This document shows positions 24,338 through 33,138 of a stretch of 38,457 nucleotides of DNA, in pieces. Source of the stretch: Mesobacillus boroniphilus JCM 21738 (GTDB taxonomy: Bacteria > Bacillota > Bacilli > Bacillales > Cytobacillaceae); contig NZ_BAUW01000035.1 in NCBI RefSeq assembly GCF_000517385.1, positions 1 to 38,457 of the forward strand, given 5' to 3'. Every line of letters starts with the position of its first letter. Within the stretch, counting starts at the first letter, position 1. The translations under genes and the position numbers were made by a program. The notes beneath the pieces are model-generated. The model was given only the letters and a program-made list of their open reading frames with translations, did no database searches and had not been told where the DNA came from.

Positions 24338-27334
24338 ATGAAAATTATTGAACTGCATATATACGGATATGGCAAACTCGAGGATTATGTGATTGGCTCT
24401 GTAGGGCAATTGCAGATTTTCTATGGCGAGAACGAAGCAGGGAAGTCGACCATCATGTCATTCATCCACAGTATTCTGTTCGGCTTTCCGGCTAAGCAAA
24501 GTGCCGAAATCCGCTATGAGCCCAAGAATAACCCGAAGTATGGCGGCAAAATTAAAGCCTTTTTTCCTGACAGGGGAGTGGCTGTTATTGAGAGAGTGAA
24601 AGGGAAGGCCGCCGGTGATGTGACCGTATCTCTTGAGGACGGGACGATTGGCGGAGAAGAGTTACTTAAGGATCTTTTGAAAAGAATGGATAAAACCATT
24701 TTTCAGGCTATTTATTCGTTCAATGTCCATGGGCTGCAAAATATCCATGCAATGAAGGGAGAAGAACTTGGCAGATACTTGTTCTCTGCCGGAACGCTTG
24801 GTACTGATAAACTCATTAATACGGAAAGTTTCCTTACCAAGGAAATGGAGCAGCGTTTCAAGCCTAGTGGGAAAAGGCCGTTATTAAATGAGAAATTGAA
24901 TGAGTTGAAGGAAGTCCAAGCCTCATTGAAAATCGCAGAACAGCAGAATGAAAAATATTCGGAGCTGATGAGTACAAAAGATGGATTGGCCAAGAAAATT
25001 GCTCAGTTGCAGAACGAGATTGCAATGCTTGAGCAAAAAGGAATTAAGCTCCGTGAGTACAAGCGAAATGAAAAGCTTGTCATAGAAGCGGCAACGATAG
25101 AGAGCAAAATTATTGAGCATGATCCGTCATTTTTTCCTGAGGATGGTCTGAACCGACTTGAAAAATTGGACGAGCAGCTTAAAGTGATCCAGGCAAGATT
25201 GTTAAGGGTAAAAGAAAAGAAGGAACATCTCCTGAATGAATTAGATAAAAGCAGGCCGAATTCTGAATTACTCGGAATGGAAACAGAAATTGAAGCCAGA
25301 ATTGAGAATCTTCCTCTATATGATCAACTGAAGCAGGAAAAAAGACTTCTTGAATCCAAACTGGAGGAAATAACAGAGGAAATAAGCCAGCTAAATGACA
25401 AGCTTCATGCAGACTTCAATGAAGAAAATATCCATGAAATCAACACAAGTATTTTTATTAAGGAACAAGCTGAAAACATCCAGCAGACAGAGCAAAGATT
25501 GAAGGATAAAAAGCTGGAGTTGGAGGCTGACTTCGAAGAGGAGAAAAAGGCACTGGCAGAACTTGAGGCAAGGGCAGAAGGTGCAAAGAGTGAACTTCTT
25601 GATGAAGGAAAGCGAAATCAATTAGTGAACGAAATGGACCTTTTGGAGAATAAGGAGAGAATCCAGTCCGAATTAAATTATGTCGCGGACCAGATTGAAG
25701 CGTCCAAATCCAGGGAAGAAAGTGAAAAAAACAGACGAAAAAAGCAACAGAAGAAAGAAAACAATCAGTTACTCCTTCTTGGAGGTATTTTTCTCCTTGT
25801 GGCTCTTTGGGGGCTCACTAATGATACATGGTTACTAGCTGGAATCGGTTTAGCAGGATTGCTGTTTTTATTGGCTGCGCGCTATAAGCCAAGTGACAAA
25901 ATGCCAGTGGATGATCAAATCCTATCCAAGTTGCTGGAGCGGGAAAGAGCGCTAAAAGATGCGTTAAACAGCCAGCCAGAAGGCAGTGCTTTTACAATCA
26001 GAAATTTGCTTGCAAGGGACGAGGAGGCGAGACTGCGCCATCGTGAACTGCTCATCAAAATTGAGCAGCAGAATGATCGTTTTGAAAAAGTTGTCCAGCA
26101 ATTTGAAGCATGGGAAGCGGATATGGCTGCTGTAAAGCGGAAAAAGGCAGAGTTGCTGAAGCAATTTGGTCTAACGGAAACTGCTGGCACAATCAAAGTT
26201 ATGGATGCCTATCAACTAATCGATACGCAGAAGCAATATTTCCGTGAGAGGAAAAGAATAAAGGAAAGCTTAAAGAAAGTAACTGAATCTTTAATGGAAA
26301 TGGAAAATAGCCTGAAAATGCTTGCTGAGCGATTCCTTCATAATAGTAATTTTGCTCCGGTGGAGGCAGCTAATCTGCTGAAGCGGACATTGCGTGAAGC
26401 AATCGACCAGAAGTCGAGGCATCACGAACTTACCGTGAAACTGGAGGAAATTGAAGAAGAACATTCATCACTTCAGAAGGAAGAATTGGTGATCAGTCAA
26501 GAAAAGAAAGGGTTACTTGCTCTGGCGAGAACAGAAGATGAAGATGAATTCAGACAGAAAGCGAAGGATGCTGCATTGGTGAAAAACTGGAGAGCAAGGC
26601 TGGAGGATATAAATTATCAGCTGCTTGCATCTGGATTAACCGATGAGGATCGTGACAAGATTGTAAAAGGAATTTCGCTTGAGGAACAAATCGAGGAAAT
26701 TGAATTAAAGATAGAACAGAGCAAAAGGGAATTAACCACACAGTTTGATGTAATCGCCGATGTAAAGCATAAGATGAAGGTACTTGAAGAAGGCGGCATA
26801 TATAGTGAATTGCTCCATAAATATAAGCAGCTTCAGCATGAGTTCGCTGAAGCTGCGAAGGATTGGGCAAAGTTTGCGGTTGCCAAGGATTTGCTTTCGA
26901 GGACAATTGACCGTTATAAGGATGAGCGCTTGCCGAGAATGCTGGCCAAAGCTGAAAACTTCCTGTCGATTTTGACTGATGGCAGTTATGTGAAAATCAT
27001 TCCTCAACTTTCAGGAAGCGGTTTTCTGATAGAAAGAAATGATCATATGTTTTTTGAAGCAAATGAACTTAGCCAGGCAACTGCAGAACAGGTCTATGTA
27101 TCCATCAGGCTGGCACTTGCAGCCGGACATTTTGATCGTTATCCATTCCCGATTATCATTGATGACAGTTTTGTTAATTTTGATCATAACAGGACTGCAC
27201 GGATTATTAAGCTGCTCAGGGAAATGAGCAATAACAATCAGATACTCATTTTTACATGCCACCGTCATCTGCTGGATTATTTTACGGAAAATGAAATTAT
27301 CGATCTGCAAGAAAAAAGCACAAATATAGTTTGA
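24338..27334 (+). CDS. yhaN: YhaN, Rad50/SbcC-like AAA ATPase with a membrane hairpin
   Basis: A 998-aa SMC/Rad50-like ATPase, presumed partner of YhaO in DNA end or hairpin processing. Walker A FYGENEAGKST lies near residue 35. Long coiled coils cover ~175-470 and ~530-870. The C-terminal Walker B is FPIIIDDSFVNFD with the following FTCHR His switch. Between the coiled coils, residues ~475-520 form two strongly hydrophobic helices around a short turn (LLLLGGIFLLVALWGL, then WLLAGIGLAGLLFLLAA), flanked by Lys/Arg. Rad50/SbcC has its zinc hook at this place. ATG 24338 lies seven bases after AAAGGAGG, and the ribosome site overlaps the yhaO stop region. The frame is intact. Confidence 0.93.
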   Translation: MKIIELHIYGYGKLEDYVIGSVGQLQIFYGENEAGKSTIMSFIHSILFGFPAKQSAEIRYEPKNNPKYGGKIKAFFPDRGVAVIERVKGKAAGDVTVSLEDGTIGGEELLKDLLKRMDKTIFQAIYSFNVHGLQNIHAMKGEELGRYLFSAGTLGTDKLINTESFLTKEMEQRFKPSGKRPLLNEKLNELKEVQASLKIAEQQNEKYSELMSTKDGLAKKIAQLQNEIAMLEQKGIKLREYKRNEKLVIEAATIESKIIEHDPSFFPEDGLNRLEKLDEQLKVIQARLLRVKEKKEHLLNELDKSRPNSELLGMETEIEARIENLPLYDQLKQEKRLLESKLEEITEEISQLNDKLHADFNEENIHEINTSIFIKEQAENIQQTEQRLKDKKLELEADFEEEKKALAELEARAEGAKSELLDEGKRNQLVNEMDLLENKERIQSELNYVADQIEASKSREESEKNRRKKQQKKENNQLLLLGGIFLLVALWGLTNDTWLLAGIGLAGLLFLLAARYKPSDKMPVDDQILSKLLERERALKDALNSQPEGSAFTIRNLLARDEEARLRHRELLIKIEQQNDRFEKVVQQFEAWEADMAAVKRKKAELLKQFGLTETAGTIKVMDAYQLIDTQKQYFRERKRIKESLKKVTESLMEMENSLKMLAERFLHNSNFAPVEAANLLKRTLREAIDQKSRHHELTVKLEEIEEEHSSLQKEELVISQEKKGLLALARTEDEDEFRQKAKDAALVKNWRARLEDINYQLLASGLTDEDRDKIVKGISLEEQIEEIELKIEQSKRELTTQFDVIADVKHKMKVLEEGGIYSELLHKYKQLQHEFAEAAKDWAKFAVAKDLLSRTIDRYKDERLPRMLAKAENFLSILTDGSYVKIIPQLSGSGFLIERNDHMFFEANELSQATAEQVYVSIRLALAAGHFDRYPFPIIIDDSFVNFDHNRTARIIKLLREMSNNNQILIFTCHRHLLDYFTENEIIDLQEKSTNIV

Positions 27335-27410
27335 AAATGCCATGGTTTGAGAATCAGAGACAATAGACTCTGTATGTTATACTGTTGCAGAGAGGAGAGG
27401 GCGGTTAACT

Positions 27411-28355
27411 ATGAATAAAGGAATTTTGAATCACGAAACAGGGGACCGGATAGAATTGTTTTTATTGATCAAGCATTCGTCAAAAGGGATTGCCAGCAAT
27501 GGGAAGCCATTTTTGACACTCATCCTCCAGGACCAGAGCGGGGAAATCGAAGCAAAGCTTTGGGATGTATCCGAGGAAGATGAGAGTATTTACTGTGCTG
27601 AGAGCATTGTGAAAGTCCAGGGAGATATCCAGAATTACCGAGGACGAAACCAGTTGAAAATCAGGCAAATCAGGCCAGCTTCGGCAGCTGACTCTGTGAA
27701 ACTATCTGATTTTCTTGAGACAGCCCCTGTCAGCCAGGATGAAATGAGCAGCAAGCTCACCCAATACATTTTCGAAATGAAGAACCCTAACATCCAAAGG
27801 GTTACCAGACATTTATTAAAGAAGCATATGAATGCATTCATGGAATATCCTGCAGCGACGAAAAACCATCATGAATTTGTTTCAGGACTTGCGTATCACG
27901 TTGTCTCCATGTTGGACCTTGCGAAATCAATCGCAACGCTGTATCCAAGCCTTGATAAGGATTTGTTATATGCAGGGGTCATACTCCATGATTTAGGGAA
28001 AGTTTTTGAGCTATCCGGCCCGATTTCAACAACTTATACAGTTGAAGGGAATTTGCTCGGACATATATCCATCATGGTCAATGAAATTGGCAAGGCAGCC
28101 GATGAACTAGGCATCAGCGGAGAGGAAGTAGTCATGATTCAGCATATGGTATTGTCCCACCACGGGAAAGCAGAGTGGGGAAGCCCGAAGCCGCCAATGA
28201 TCAAAGAGGCGGAAATTCTGCATTACATCGATAATCTTGATGCAAAAATGAATATGCTGGACCGAGCGCTTGCCAGGGTTAAACCAGGCGAGTTCTCTGA
28301 AAGAGTTTTCGCACTTGATAACCGGTCCTTTTACAAGCCTGTATTCCATAAGTAA
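27411..28355 (+). CDS. yhaM: 3'-5' exoribonuclease YhaM
   Basis: 314 aa, the same length as the B. subtilis enzyme. It degrades single-stranded RNA (and DNA) from the 3' end, depends on Mn2+ or Co2+, and acts in the cytosol. An N-terminal OB-fold domain ([20 protein letters not shown]) binds nucleic acid. The C-terminal HD domain supplies the metal ligands: [13 protein letters not shown] (~residue 155), [10 protein letters not shown] (~residue 195) and [13 protein letters not shown] (~residue 245). ATG 27411 follows GAGGAGAGGGCGG. It is 76 bases downstream of yhaN and may be co-transcribed. The frame is intact. Confidence 0.96.
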   Translation: MNKGILNHETGDRIELFLLIKHSSKGIASNGKPFLTLILQDQSGEIEAKLWDVSEEDESIYCAESIVKVQGDIQNYRGRNQLKIRQIRPASAADSVKLSDFLETAPVSQDEMSSKLTQYIFEMKNPNIQRVTRHLLKKHMNAFMEYPAATKNHHEFVSGLAYHVVSMLDLAKSIATLYPSLDKDLLYAGVILHDLGKVFELSGPISTTYTVEGNLLGHISIMVNEIGKAADELGISGEEVVMIQHMVLSHHGKAEWGSPKPPMIKEAEILHYIDNLDAKMNMLDRALARVKPGEFSERVFALDNRSFYKPVFHK

Positions 28356-28502
28356 AAGCAAAACGGCCTCAATCCAATTCTATGGAGGGGGTCTTTTTGT
28401 TTTTTGTCTTTTTGATCTCTTGAGGCATATTTGATAATAAACCTCATATTAATACAGTAAGAGTTCAATTTGGACAACCTTTTAAATGGAGGGTATGGAG
28501 AA

Positions 28503-28685
28503 ATGTCAATTCCAATCTGGGTAATAGCAGTCGCAGCAGGGATCGTATTCAGTGCCTTCATGGCAGTGAAAACAGGAAAAGAAGAACGAAAAGAAGAAAT
28601 GGAAAGCATTGAACGAGAGGGCGAGCTTTTTATGAAGCGCCTTGAGCGGGAAAAAGAACGACGTGAACATTCGGCGGAAGCATAA
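28503..28685 (+). CDS. yhaL: Sporulation protein YhaL
   Basis: A 60-aa membrane protein with an N-terminal hydrophobic helix (PIWVIAVAAGIVFSAFMAV) and a highly charged cytoplasmic tail (KEERKEEMESIEREGELF). It matches YhaL in architecture and position between yhaM and prsA. ATG 28503 lies nine bases after GGAGGG; a longer frame starts upstream of that site. The B. subtilis gene is reported as needed for efficient sporulation, with unknown mechanism. A terminator shared with prsA follows. Confidence 0.85.
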   Translation: MSIPIWVIAVAAGIVFSAFMAVKTGKEERKEEMESIEREGELFMKRLEREKERREHSAEA

Positions 28686-28722
28686 AAAAACACTGGTCTC
28701 CAGACATGGAGCCAGTGTTTTT
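28684..28722. terminator. Bidirectional terminator between yhaL and prsA
   Basis: AAAAACACTGG(T)CTCCA-GACA-TGGAG(C)CAGTGTTTTT has runs of A and T on both sides and lies between convergent genes. Confidence 0.92.
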
Positions 28723-28753
28723 ATTATGGACATAGTGCTTGCTGTTTTTATTT

Positions 28754-29634
28754 TTACTGTTGTGTTTGTGCTTCTGCTTCTGTGAATTCAGCAGCGCCTT
28801 TTAGATCTTTATCCTTGATCTTTACATTAGCTGCATCAAGTTCACGCTCTAGAACTTCTTGAATCTTGTTAGAGTCTAGCTGGGTAAGCTTTAACTCATA
28901 CTCAAGCTCGTCCTTCATTTTTTCGTAAGATTTTTTTTCTTTCTTCTCAGTAACCTTGATGATGTGGAAGCCGTGCTGTGATTGTACAGGTTCACTGATT
29001 TTATTTACTTCAAGAGCGTACGCCGCCTCTTCAAATTCAGGGACCATTTTACCAGGTCCGAAGAATCCGAGGTCTCCGCCATTTGCAGCTGAACCAGGAT
29101 CCTGTGAATATTCCTTCGCTAAATCTTCAAACTTTGTACCTTCATCAAGCTTTTTCTTCACTTCCTGTGCAGTCTTTTCATCTTCTACAAGGATATGGCT
29201 TGCCTTGATTTCAGGCTTGTACTCTTCGTAACGCTTCTTAACTTCCGCTTCGCTGACCTTTACATCTTTAAGTGCAGCTTTTTCCATAAGAAGCTGATCT
29301 TTAAGGACTTCTTTTAATTCTTCTTCGTCTTTAAGCTGGTTTTGCTGAAGAACTAGCTCGAAGTTCTCTCCAAGCTCTTCCTTAAGCTCGGCCACTTTTT
29401 CCTCAACCTCTTTATCAGTCACTTCATAATTTTCCGCAAGAACTTTTTGGTAAAGCAATTCTTGAAGTGCTTGCTCTCCATACTTTTCCTTCATGGATTG
29501 ATAAAGCTCTTCCTTGGTAATGTTGCCTGCTTTCGACTCAACGATTACTTCTGAAGAATCGGCATTATCGTTGCTGCAAGCGGCTAATCCCATAACTCCG
29601 GCTGCGACCGTGAGGGAAATTATCATTTTTTCAT
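28754..29634 (-). CDS. prsA: PrsA, extracytoplasmic foldase lipoprotein (frameshifted at codon 4)
   Basis: A membrane-anchored parvulin-type peptidyl-prolyl isomerase that helps exported proteins fold; essential in B. subtilis. The central PPIC domain includes IKASHILVEDEKTAQEV, GGDLGFFGPGKMVPEFEEAA and SQHGFHIIKV, flanked by charged N- and C-terminal chaperone parts. The signal peptide ends in lipobox LAAC with Cys20. The true start is ATG 29634, after AGGAGATG, but it reads ATG-AAA-AAA-TGA; one added A gives MKKMIISLTVAAGVMGLAAC in frame with the rest. The longer frame extending to 29707 begins with unrelated residues and lacks a ribosome site. Corrected length is 293 aa. Confidence 0.94.
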
Positions 29635-29767
29635 GGTGAACATCTCCTAAACAGAAAATTCTAGTGGCCGTTTTTAATCCACAAATTCTACTATAACATA
29701 ATTTCAATATTCTACAAAAAATAAATGATGGATATTATTGGTTATTTAATGGGATGGGCGGATATCT

Positions 29768-29796
29768 ATACCGTTTGTTCGAGGGTGCATAGGATG
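29768..29796 (+). promoter_or_regulatory. Possible sigma-K-like promoter for the YjcZ-like peptides
   Basis: GCATAGGATG at 29787-29796 resembles the sigma-K -10 (CATANNNTA), with ACC about 15 bases upstream as a -35 match. The fit is imperfect; late mother-cell expression is plausible for this family. Confidence 0.3.
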
Positions 29797-29827
29797 TAGA
29801 GAATAGAAAAAAAGGAGGTAGTTGATA

Positions 29828-29908
29828 ATGGGCCATTATAATTCAGGCTTTGCGTTAATCGTTGTCCTGTTCATCTTGCTGATCGTTGTAGGTGCAGCTT
29901 ACCTGTAA
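29828..29908 (+). CDS. YjcZ-like sporulation peptide, copy 1 (26 aa)
   Basis: ATG 29828 follows AAAGGAGGTAGTTGATA. The 26-aa product is one hydrophobic helix (FALIVVLFILLIVVGAAYL) after a short polar head (MGHYNSG), the signature of YjcZ-family sporulation peptides. It is the first of three similar genes within 450 bases. It lacks the GYGGG head motif that copies 2 and 3 have. Such peptides are small membrane or spore-coat-associated proteins of unknown mechanism. Confidence 0.85.
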   Translation: MGHYNSGFALIVVLFILLIVVGAAYL

Positions 29909-30001
29909 TCAACAAAATGCAAGTAATGCAGGATAGTTGCCTATGCGGAATCGACCTTACTTGAATAAGATATCATAACCACTTTGGAAGGAGGTGTTAA
30001 T

Positions 30002-30085
30002 ATGGGTGCAGGATACGGCGGCGGCTTCGCTTTAATTGTCGTGTTATTCATTCTGTTAATCATCGTGGGTGCAGCTTGGCTTTAA
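30002..30085 (+). CDS. YjcZ-like sporulation peptide, copy 2 (27 aa)
   Basis: ATG 30002 follows GGAAGGAGGTGTTAAT. The product reads MGAGYGGGFALIVVLFILL and then IIVGAAWL. It is nearly identical to copies 1 and 3 in the helix, with a glycine-rich head. The nucleotide sequences differ at many third positions, so the duplication is not recent. The separate ribosome site and 93-base gaps suggest a multigene transcript. Confidence 0.87.
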   Translation: MGAGYGGGFALIVVLFILLIIVGAAWL

Positions 30086-30177
30086 TCACTGAGTAAAGTG
30101 TATGGGGGACATTTGGCCCCCATATTTCTAAACTGCGATGTTAAGGCAAGTTCTTAAAGCAGAAAGGAGGAACCTCA

Positions 30178-30270
30178 ATGTCTGGAGGAGGACATGGATA
30201 TGGCGGCGGCTTTGCATTGCTCGTTGTCTTGTTCATTCTGTTAATCATCATCGGTGCATCTTGGCTGTAA
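30178..30270 (+). CDS. YjcZ-like sporulation peptide, copy 3 (30 aa)
   Basis: ATG 30178 follows AGAAAGGAGGAACCTCA. The product has the longest head (MSGGGHGYGGG) and the same hydrophobic helix (FALLVVLFILLIIIGASWL). It is the last of the tandem trio. The family is linked to sporulation by expression and distribution; molecular function is unknown. Confidence 0.87.
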   Translation: MSGGGHGYGGGFALLVVLFILLIIIGASWL

Positions 30271-30330
30271 GCATCGATGGGGCAATGCTTTCTGCATGCC
30301 TTAAATTTAAAAAAGCTTCATCAATTCTGA

Positions 30331-30362
30331 AAAAAAGCGGTGAGGGAAGCCTCACCGCTTAA
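30331..30362 (-). terminator. Terminator of the minus-strand small membrane protein gene
   Basis: AAGCGGTGAGG-GAAG-CCTCACCGCTT is a perfect stem. Read on the minus strand it is followed by seven T. It may also end the YjcZ transcript from the other side, although T-richness there is low. Confidence 0.85.
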
Positions 30363-30366
30363 TTTA

Positions 30367-30555
30367 TCAAGCATACAAAATTTCAACGAAAGAAGAAATT
30401 AGCAGAATTGTAACTAAAATATTGATCGTCCTGAATATTTTCGCATGTTTGTCTTCAGGTATTTCCTTCTGGATGCAGAGGGAATCTGTAAGCTTATTTA
30501 TATAGAAAAGAATGAAAGCAGCAAATAGGACAAACATGAACAAAATGGAGATCAT
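30367..30555 (-). CDS. Small two-helix membrane protein of unknown function
   Basis: 62 aa from ATG 30555, which lies ten bases after GAGGAGGG; the longer frame to 30705 lacks such a site. Two hydrophobic helices (ISILFMFVLFAAFILFYI and INILVTILLISSFVEILYA) are joined by a charged loop (IQKEIPEDKHAKIF). I do not recognise a family. The convergent neighbour is the YjcZ trio, and the intergenic terminator serves this gene. The 340 bases up to hpr hold only a weak hairpin (AAGCGGA/TCCGCTT near 30751-30780). Confidence 0.7.
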   Translation of the reverse strand: MISILFMFVLFAAFILFYINKLTDSLCIQKEIPEDKHAKIFRTINILVTILLISSFVEILYA

Positions 30556-30896
30556 CGAAGAATCCCTCCTCAGCAATCTTTTTATCTTAAATACAATACC
30601 AAATATTTTAAGAAAAAGATAGTTATTTGATAAAGGTATATAGCTAGTGTGCAGGAGGGGTGAAAGGAAGATAACTGAAATCAAGATTTGCCAATCTGTT
30701 ATCATGCTTTGGAATGTGAGGGAATGAGCAAATTATAAGAAGAACAAAAAGCGGAAGGGTTTTTGTTCATTCATCCGCTTTATAAGATGCTTTCAGCTGA
30801 ACTAAAGCCAAAAACTACAGCCAGAGGAAGTAGACAAGTTTGCAGCTCACAGGAGGTAACCTTCCTCTATTATTGGAGTGGCATCATACATAAGTA

Positions 30897-31472
30897 TCAA
30901 GCATACTCCTTTTCGGCTGGATCTATTTTCTTAAGCGTACCGTCTTCATCAGAAAACTTGCTTTCGATATTCGAAAAAGATTTCTCGAATATTTCCATAA
31001 AGTCATCGCCATAAATATTGCGGACTATTGCCATGATTTCAATAATGTCCGGGAACTTTCCATATAGCTCCTTCAATGGCATGGCTCCTGAAAAAACGGC
31101 ATTAGTATCTGGTTCATAGTTTTCCATCAAAGCGAGCAATACACCTTCACCTTCTTCAGTTAGCTGGATATACGTATTTCTTTTGTCGCTTTCCTTCTTG
31201 GAAAACTTTAAATAACCGCGTTCCTCAAGCTTTTTGGAGAAGTTGAAAGCAGTGGAAACATGCATCACACCAAATTTGGCTACATCAGAAATCGAAGCTC
31301 CACCCAAATGATAAGCAATCCATAAAATATGGTGCTCATTGATATTAAGGTCGAATGGTTTGATCCATTGCTGCCAGTCCTTCTCAACAGACTTCCAAAG
31401 TGCCTTGCTCAACTGGGCAATTCTCTGGCTAAATATCATTGCTTCTTTCATAGAATAATTTTTATCTGCCAT
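30897..31472 (-). CDS. scoC: Transition-state regulator ScoC/Hpr (MarR family)
   Basis: A dimeric winged-helix repressor of extracellular protease, peptide-transport and sporulation genes in the transition to stationary phase. The conserved blocks are nearly those of B. subtilis: [36 protein letters not shown], the recognition region [19 protein letters not shown] and the wing [16 protein letters not shown] 31472 lies nine bases after AGGTG; GTG 31484 and ATG 31478 are less well spaced. The protein is 191 aa. It shares this neighbourhood with prsA and ecs, all affecting secretion and exoproteases. The frame is intact. Confidence 0.95.
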   Translation of the reverse strand: MADKNYSMKEAMIFSQRIAQLSKALWKSVEKDWQQWIKPFDLNINEHHILWIAYHLGGASISDVAKFGVMHVSTAFNFSKKLEERGYLKFSKKESDKRNTYIQLTEEGEGVLLALMENYEPDTNAVFSGAMPLKELYGKFPDIIEIMAIVRNIYGDDFMEIFEKSFSNIESKFSDEDGTLKKIDPAEKEYA

Positions 31473-31659
31473 TCTCATAATCACCTACTTTATTGTTTCT
31501 ATTTTCATTATGCCAATAAAACAAAAATTAATAAAGATATAAATTTACAAAATTTTTAGAATTTGTTAAATTCCGTCTAAAGTCGGGGGGTTTTGATGCA
31601 AATTTTTTAATTGTCATAACAAAAACGCCATTTGCATAATATATCTTTCTTGATAAAAA

Positions 31660-31705
31660 AAGAAAATCCTTCCCACCGAAAAAATTTTACTTAAGGGGAA
31701 GGATT
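31660..31705 (-). terminator. Terminator of yhaH
   Basis: AATCCTTCCC and GGGAAGGATT pair across a 21-base loop. On the minus strand TTCTTTTTTT follows. Confidence 0.82.
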
Positions 31706-31713
31706 GATCCTGA

Positions 31714-32085
31714 TTATTTTTCTTTAGAATTAGCTGCAGCCAATTCAGTTTCCAGGTCTTTAATTGAATCTTCAAGCTCCATTACATCTTCCTGAAGACC
31801 TTTCTTGTTTTCTTCGGTTTCAAGCTTCCACTCAAAGATAGCCGTCTTGACATCGGTAATAAATGTTTGGATAGAAGCTTTGCCTTCTTTTGAAGCAGTG
31901 GCCACTGTATTTTTTAATTCAACAGCCGAATCTTTTATATCCTTGATGGATCCGAGGTATTCATTTTTACTGGCTATAAGTGTTCTTCTCGTTTCATATC
32001 CTGATTTTGGAGTTGCAAGCAGTGTTGCAATACCTGCTACCACACCACCTATAACCATTCCGCTTAAAACTTTTTTTGCTTTCAT
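31714..32085 (-). CDS. yhaH: YhaH, YtxH-domain membrane-anchored protein
   Basis: 123 aa. The N-terminal helix with glycine repeats (MVIGGVVAGIATLLATPKSG) is the YtxH signature. A helical, charged region (KDSAVELKNTVATASKEG) and a coiled-coil-like acidic C terminus (MELEDSIKDLETELAA) follow. YtxH-domain proteins are often general-stress or cell-envelope proteins; this one has no defined role. ATG 32085 follows GAGGTGG. Position between hpr and trpP is as in B. subtilis. Confidence 0.9.
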   Translation of the reverse strand: MKAKKVLSGMVIGGVVAGIATLLATPKSGYETRRTLIASKNEYLGSIKDIKDSAVELKNTVATASKEGKASIQTFITDVKTAIFEWKLETEENKKGLQEDVMELEDSIKDLETELAAANSKEK

Positions 32086-32259
32086 GTTTTGACCACCTCA
32101 TCGATTTTTCTGTATAAGTTCTCCAAATGGAGCGGGATTCCTCTTTTCTTCTATATTTAATTTCCTATTCTCGCACAAATAAACGTTATTAGCTTCATAG
32201 CCTTAAATTAACAGGCATAAAAATATAATAAGGTCATGTGCAGGAAGGAGAGGAGGGAA

Positions 32260-32451
32260 GTGGGGATTTTTACAAGTGTGGTGTTTCTCATCAGCGTTGC
32301 TTTCTTTGTGGGGGCTGTCCATCATTTCCTTGCGTTAAAGAAGCCGGGGATGTATCCTCCGAAGGCGCTTCTGCGAAAGAGAGCAGGGACGCTGGCAGGA
32401 GGAGGGGCAATTTTTTTATTGATCGGGATTATTTTCTCTACATTCCAATAG
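32260..32451 (+). CDS. Small two-helix membrane protein of unknown function
   Basis: 63 aa from GTG 32260, nine bases after AAGGAG; ATG 32236 is in the same frame but has only a weak site. Two hydrophobic helices (FTSVVFLISVAFFVGAVHHF and GGGAIFLLIGIIFSTF) flank a basic loop (KKPGMYPPKALLRKRAG), a typical small-membrane-protein layout. It is convergent with trpP and shares its terminator. I do not recognise the family. Confidence 0.75.
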   Translation: MGIFTSVVFLISVAFFVGAVHHFLALKKPGMYPPKALLRKRAGTLAGGGAIFLLIGIIFSTFQ

Positions 32452-32460
32452 ACATAACAA

Positions 32461-32487
32461 AGCCCCTGTCCGTTTTAGACAGGGGCT
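32461..32487. terminator. Bidirectional terminator between the small membrane gene and trpP
   Basis: AGCCCCTGTC-CGTTTTA-GACAGGGGCT is a perfect ten-bp stem between convergent stops; T-rich sequence follows on the plus strand. Confidence 0.85.
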
Positions 32488-32495
32488 GATATTTT

Positions 32496-33014
32496 TTAAT
32501 GGATTTCTGCAAGCTTTGCTCTTTTAAAAATATTCGTTGCCACAGGATGAAGAATGGCCATGAAAACAGCGCTGAATGCTGCTGTTGGAAGAACAACCGC
32601 TGCGAATAAGGCAGTGAATGGTCCTGGCAGGCCGACAAGGAAATATGCGGAACCAAGGAAAACGATTCCTGACACAATGGTTCCAATCGCTGTAAGGCCA
32701 GCTGCAGTATAAATCGATAACTTGAAATTTTTCAGGGCCATCAGGATTCCGAAAAAGACAAACGCAGTAATAGGCTTATCAATGATGTTCGGAACAAGGC
32801 CTCCTGAGAAAGTAGTAGTCAATCCTGAAATCAGTCCAGTGACGACTCCAACCAATAGTACACTCTTTTTGTCAGGAAACAGGATGATCCCAAGGAACAT
32901 CATCGTCAGCATCATATCTGGCTTCATCCCTAGGAAAAAGCCGGGTACGACCACGTGCAAGACTGCTCCCATCCCCACTAAAAGTGACAATGCTACAAGA
33001 TTCTTCGTATTCAT
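32496..33014 (-). CDS. trpP: Tryptophan transporter TrpP (YhaG)
   Basis: A 172-aa integral membrane protein with five to six hydrophobic segments and the N terminus LVALSLLVGMGAVLHVVVPG, the same length as B. subtilis TrpP. It is the probable tryptophan importer. Identity is strongly supported by the leader: eleven G/U-AG triplets typical of TRAP binding end at the ribosome site just before ATG 33014, so translation should be blocked by tryptophan-loaded TRAP. The start follows GAGGAGAGATGAGAA. The frame is intact. Confidence 0.95.
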   Translation of the reverse strand: MNTKNLVALSLLVGMGAVLHVVVPGFFLGMKPDMMLTMMFLGIILFPDKKSVLLVGVVTGLISGLTTTFSGGLVPNIIDKPITAFVFFGILMALKNFKLSIYTAAGLTAIGTIVSGIVFLGSAYFLVGLPGPFTALFAAVVLPTAAFSAVFMAILHPVATNIFKRAKLAEIH

Positions 33015-33016
33015 TT

Positions 33017-33071
33017 CTCATCTCTCCTCTGCTATTCTAGCTAACTAGTACTCCTCCTGCAGTGCTCTCTA
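33017..33071 (-). promoter_or_regulatory. TRAP binding site in the trpP leader (11 triplets)
   Basis: Read on the minus strand, GAG or TAG triplets occur eleven times between 33071 and 33017, mostly separated by one to three bases. The set includes TAGTTAGCTAGAATAG and the GAG triplets in and around the ribosome binding site. TRAP is an eleven-subunit ring that binds about eleven such triplets. Overlap with the ribosome site predicts translational repression, as described for B. subtilis trpP. Confidence 0.85.
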
Positions 33072-33096
33072 TGCCTGCAGCGAAAAGCTTTCTCCA

Positions 33097-33124
33097 ATTA
33101 TAACACATATTTTAATAGAGTAAA
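33097..33124 (-). promoter_or_regulatory. Sigma-A promoter for trpP
   Basis: On the minus strand TTTACT (33124-33119) and TATAAT (33102-33097) are 16 bases apart. Transcription would start near 33090, just upstream of the TRAP site. Confidence 0.65.
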
Positions 33125-33138
33125 GGTTTAATATTCTG

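Noticed and set aside
28356-28400. Terminator after yhaM
   Set aside because: GGCCTC and GAGGGGGTC pair poorly; the T-rich stretch is present but the stem is not convincing.
29635-29707. N-terminal extension of prsA
   Set aside because: These codons lack a ribosome site and replace the lipoprotein signal start; the true ATG at 29634 has AGGAGATG and needs one A restored.
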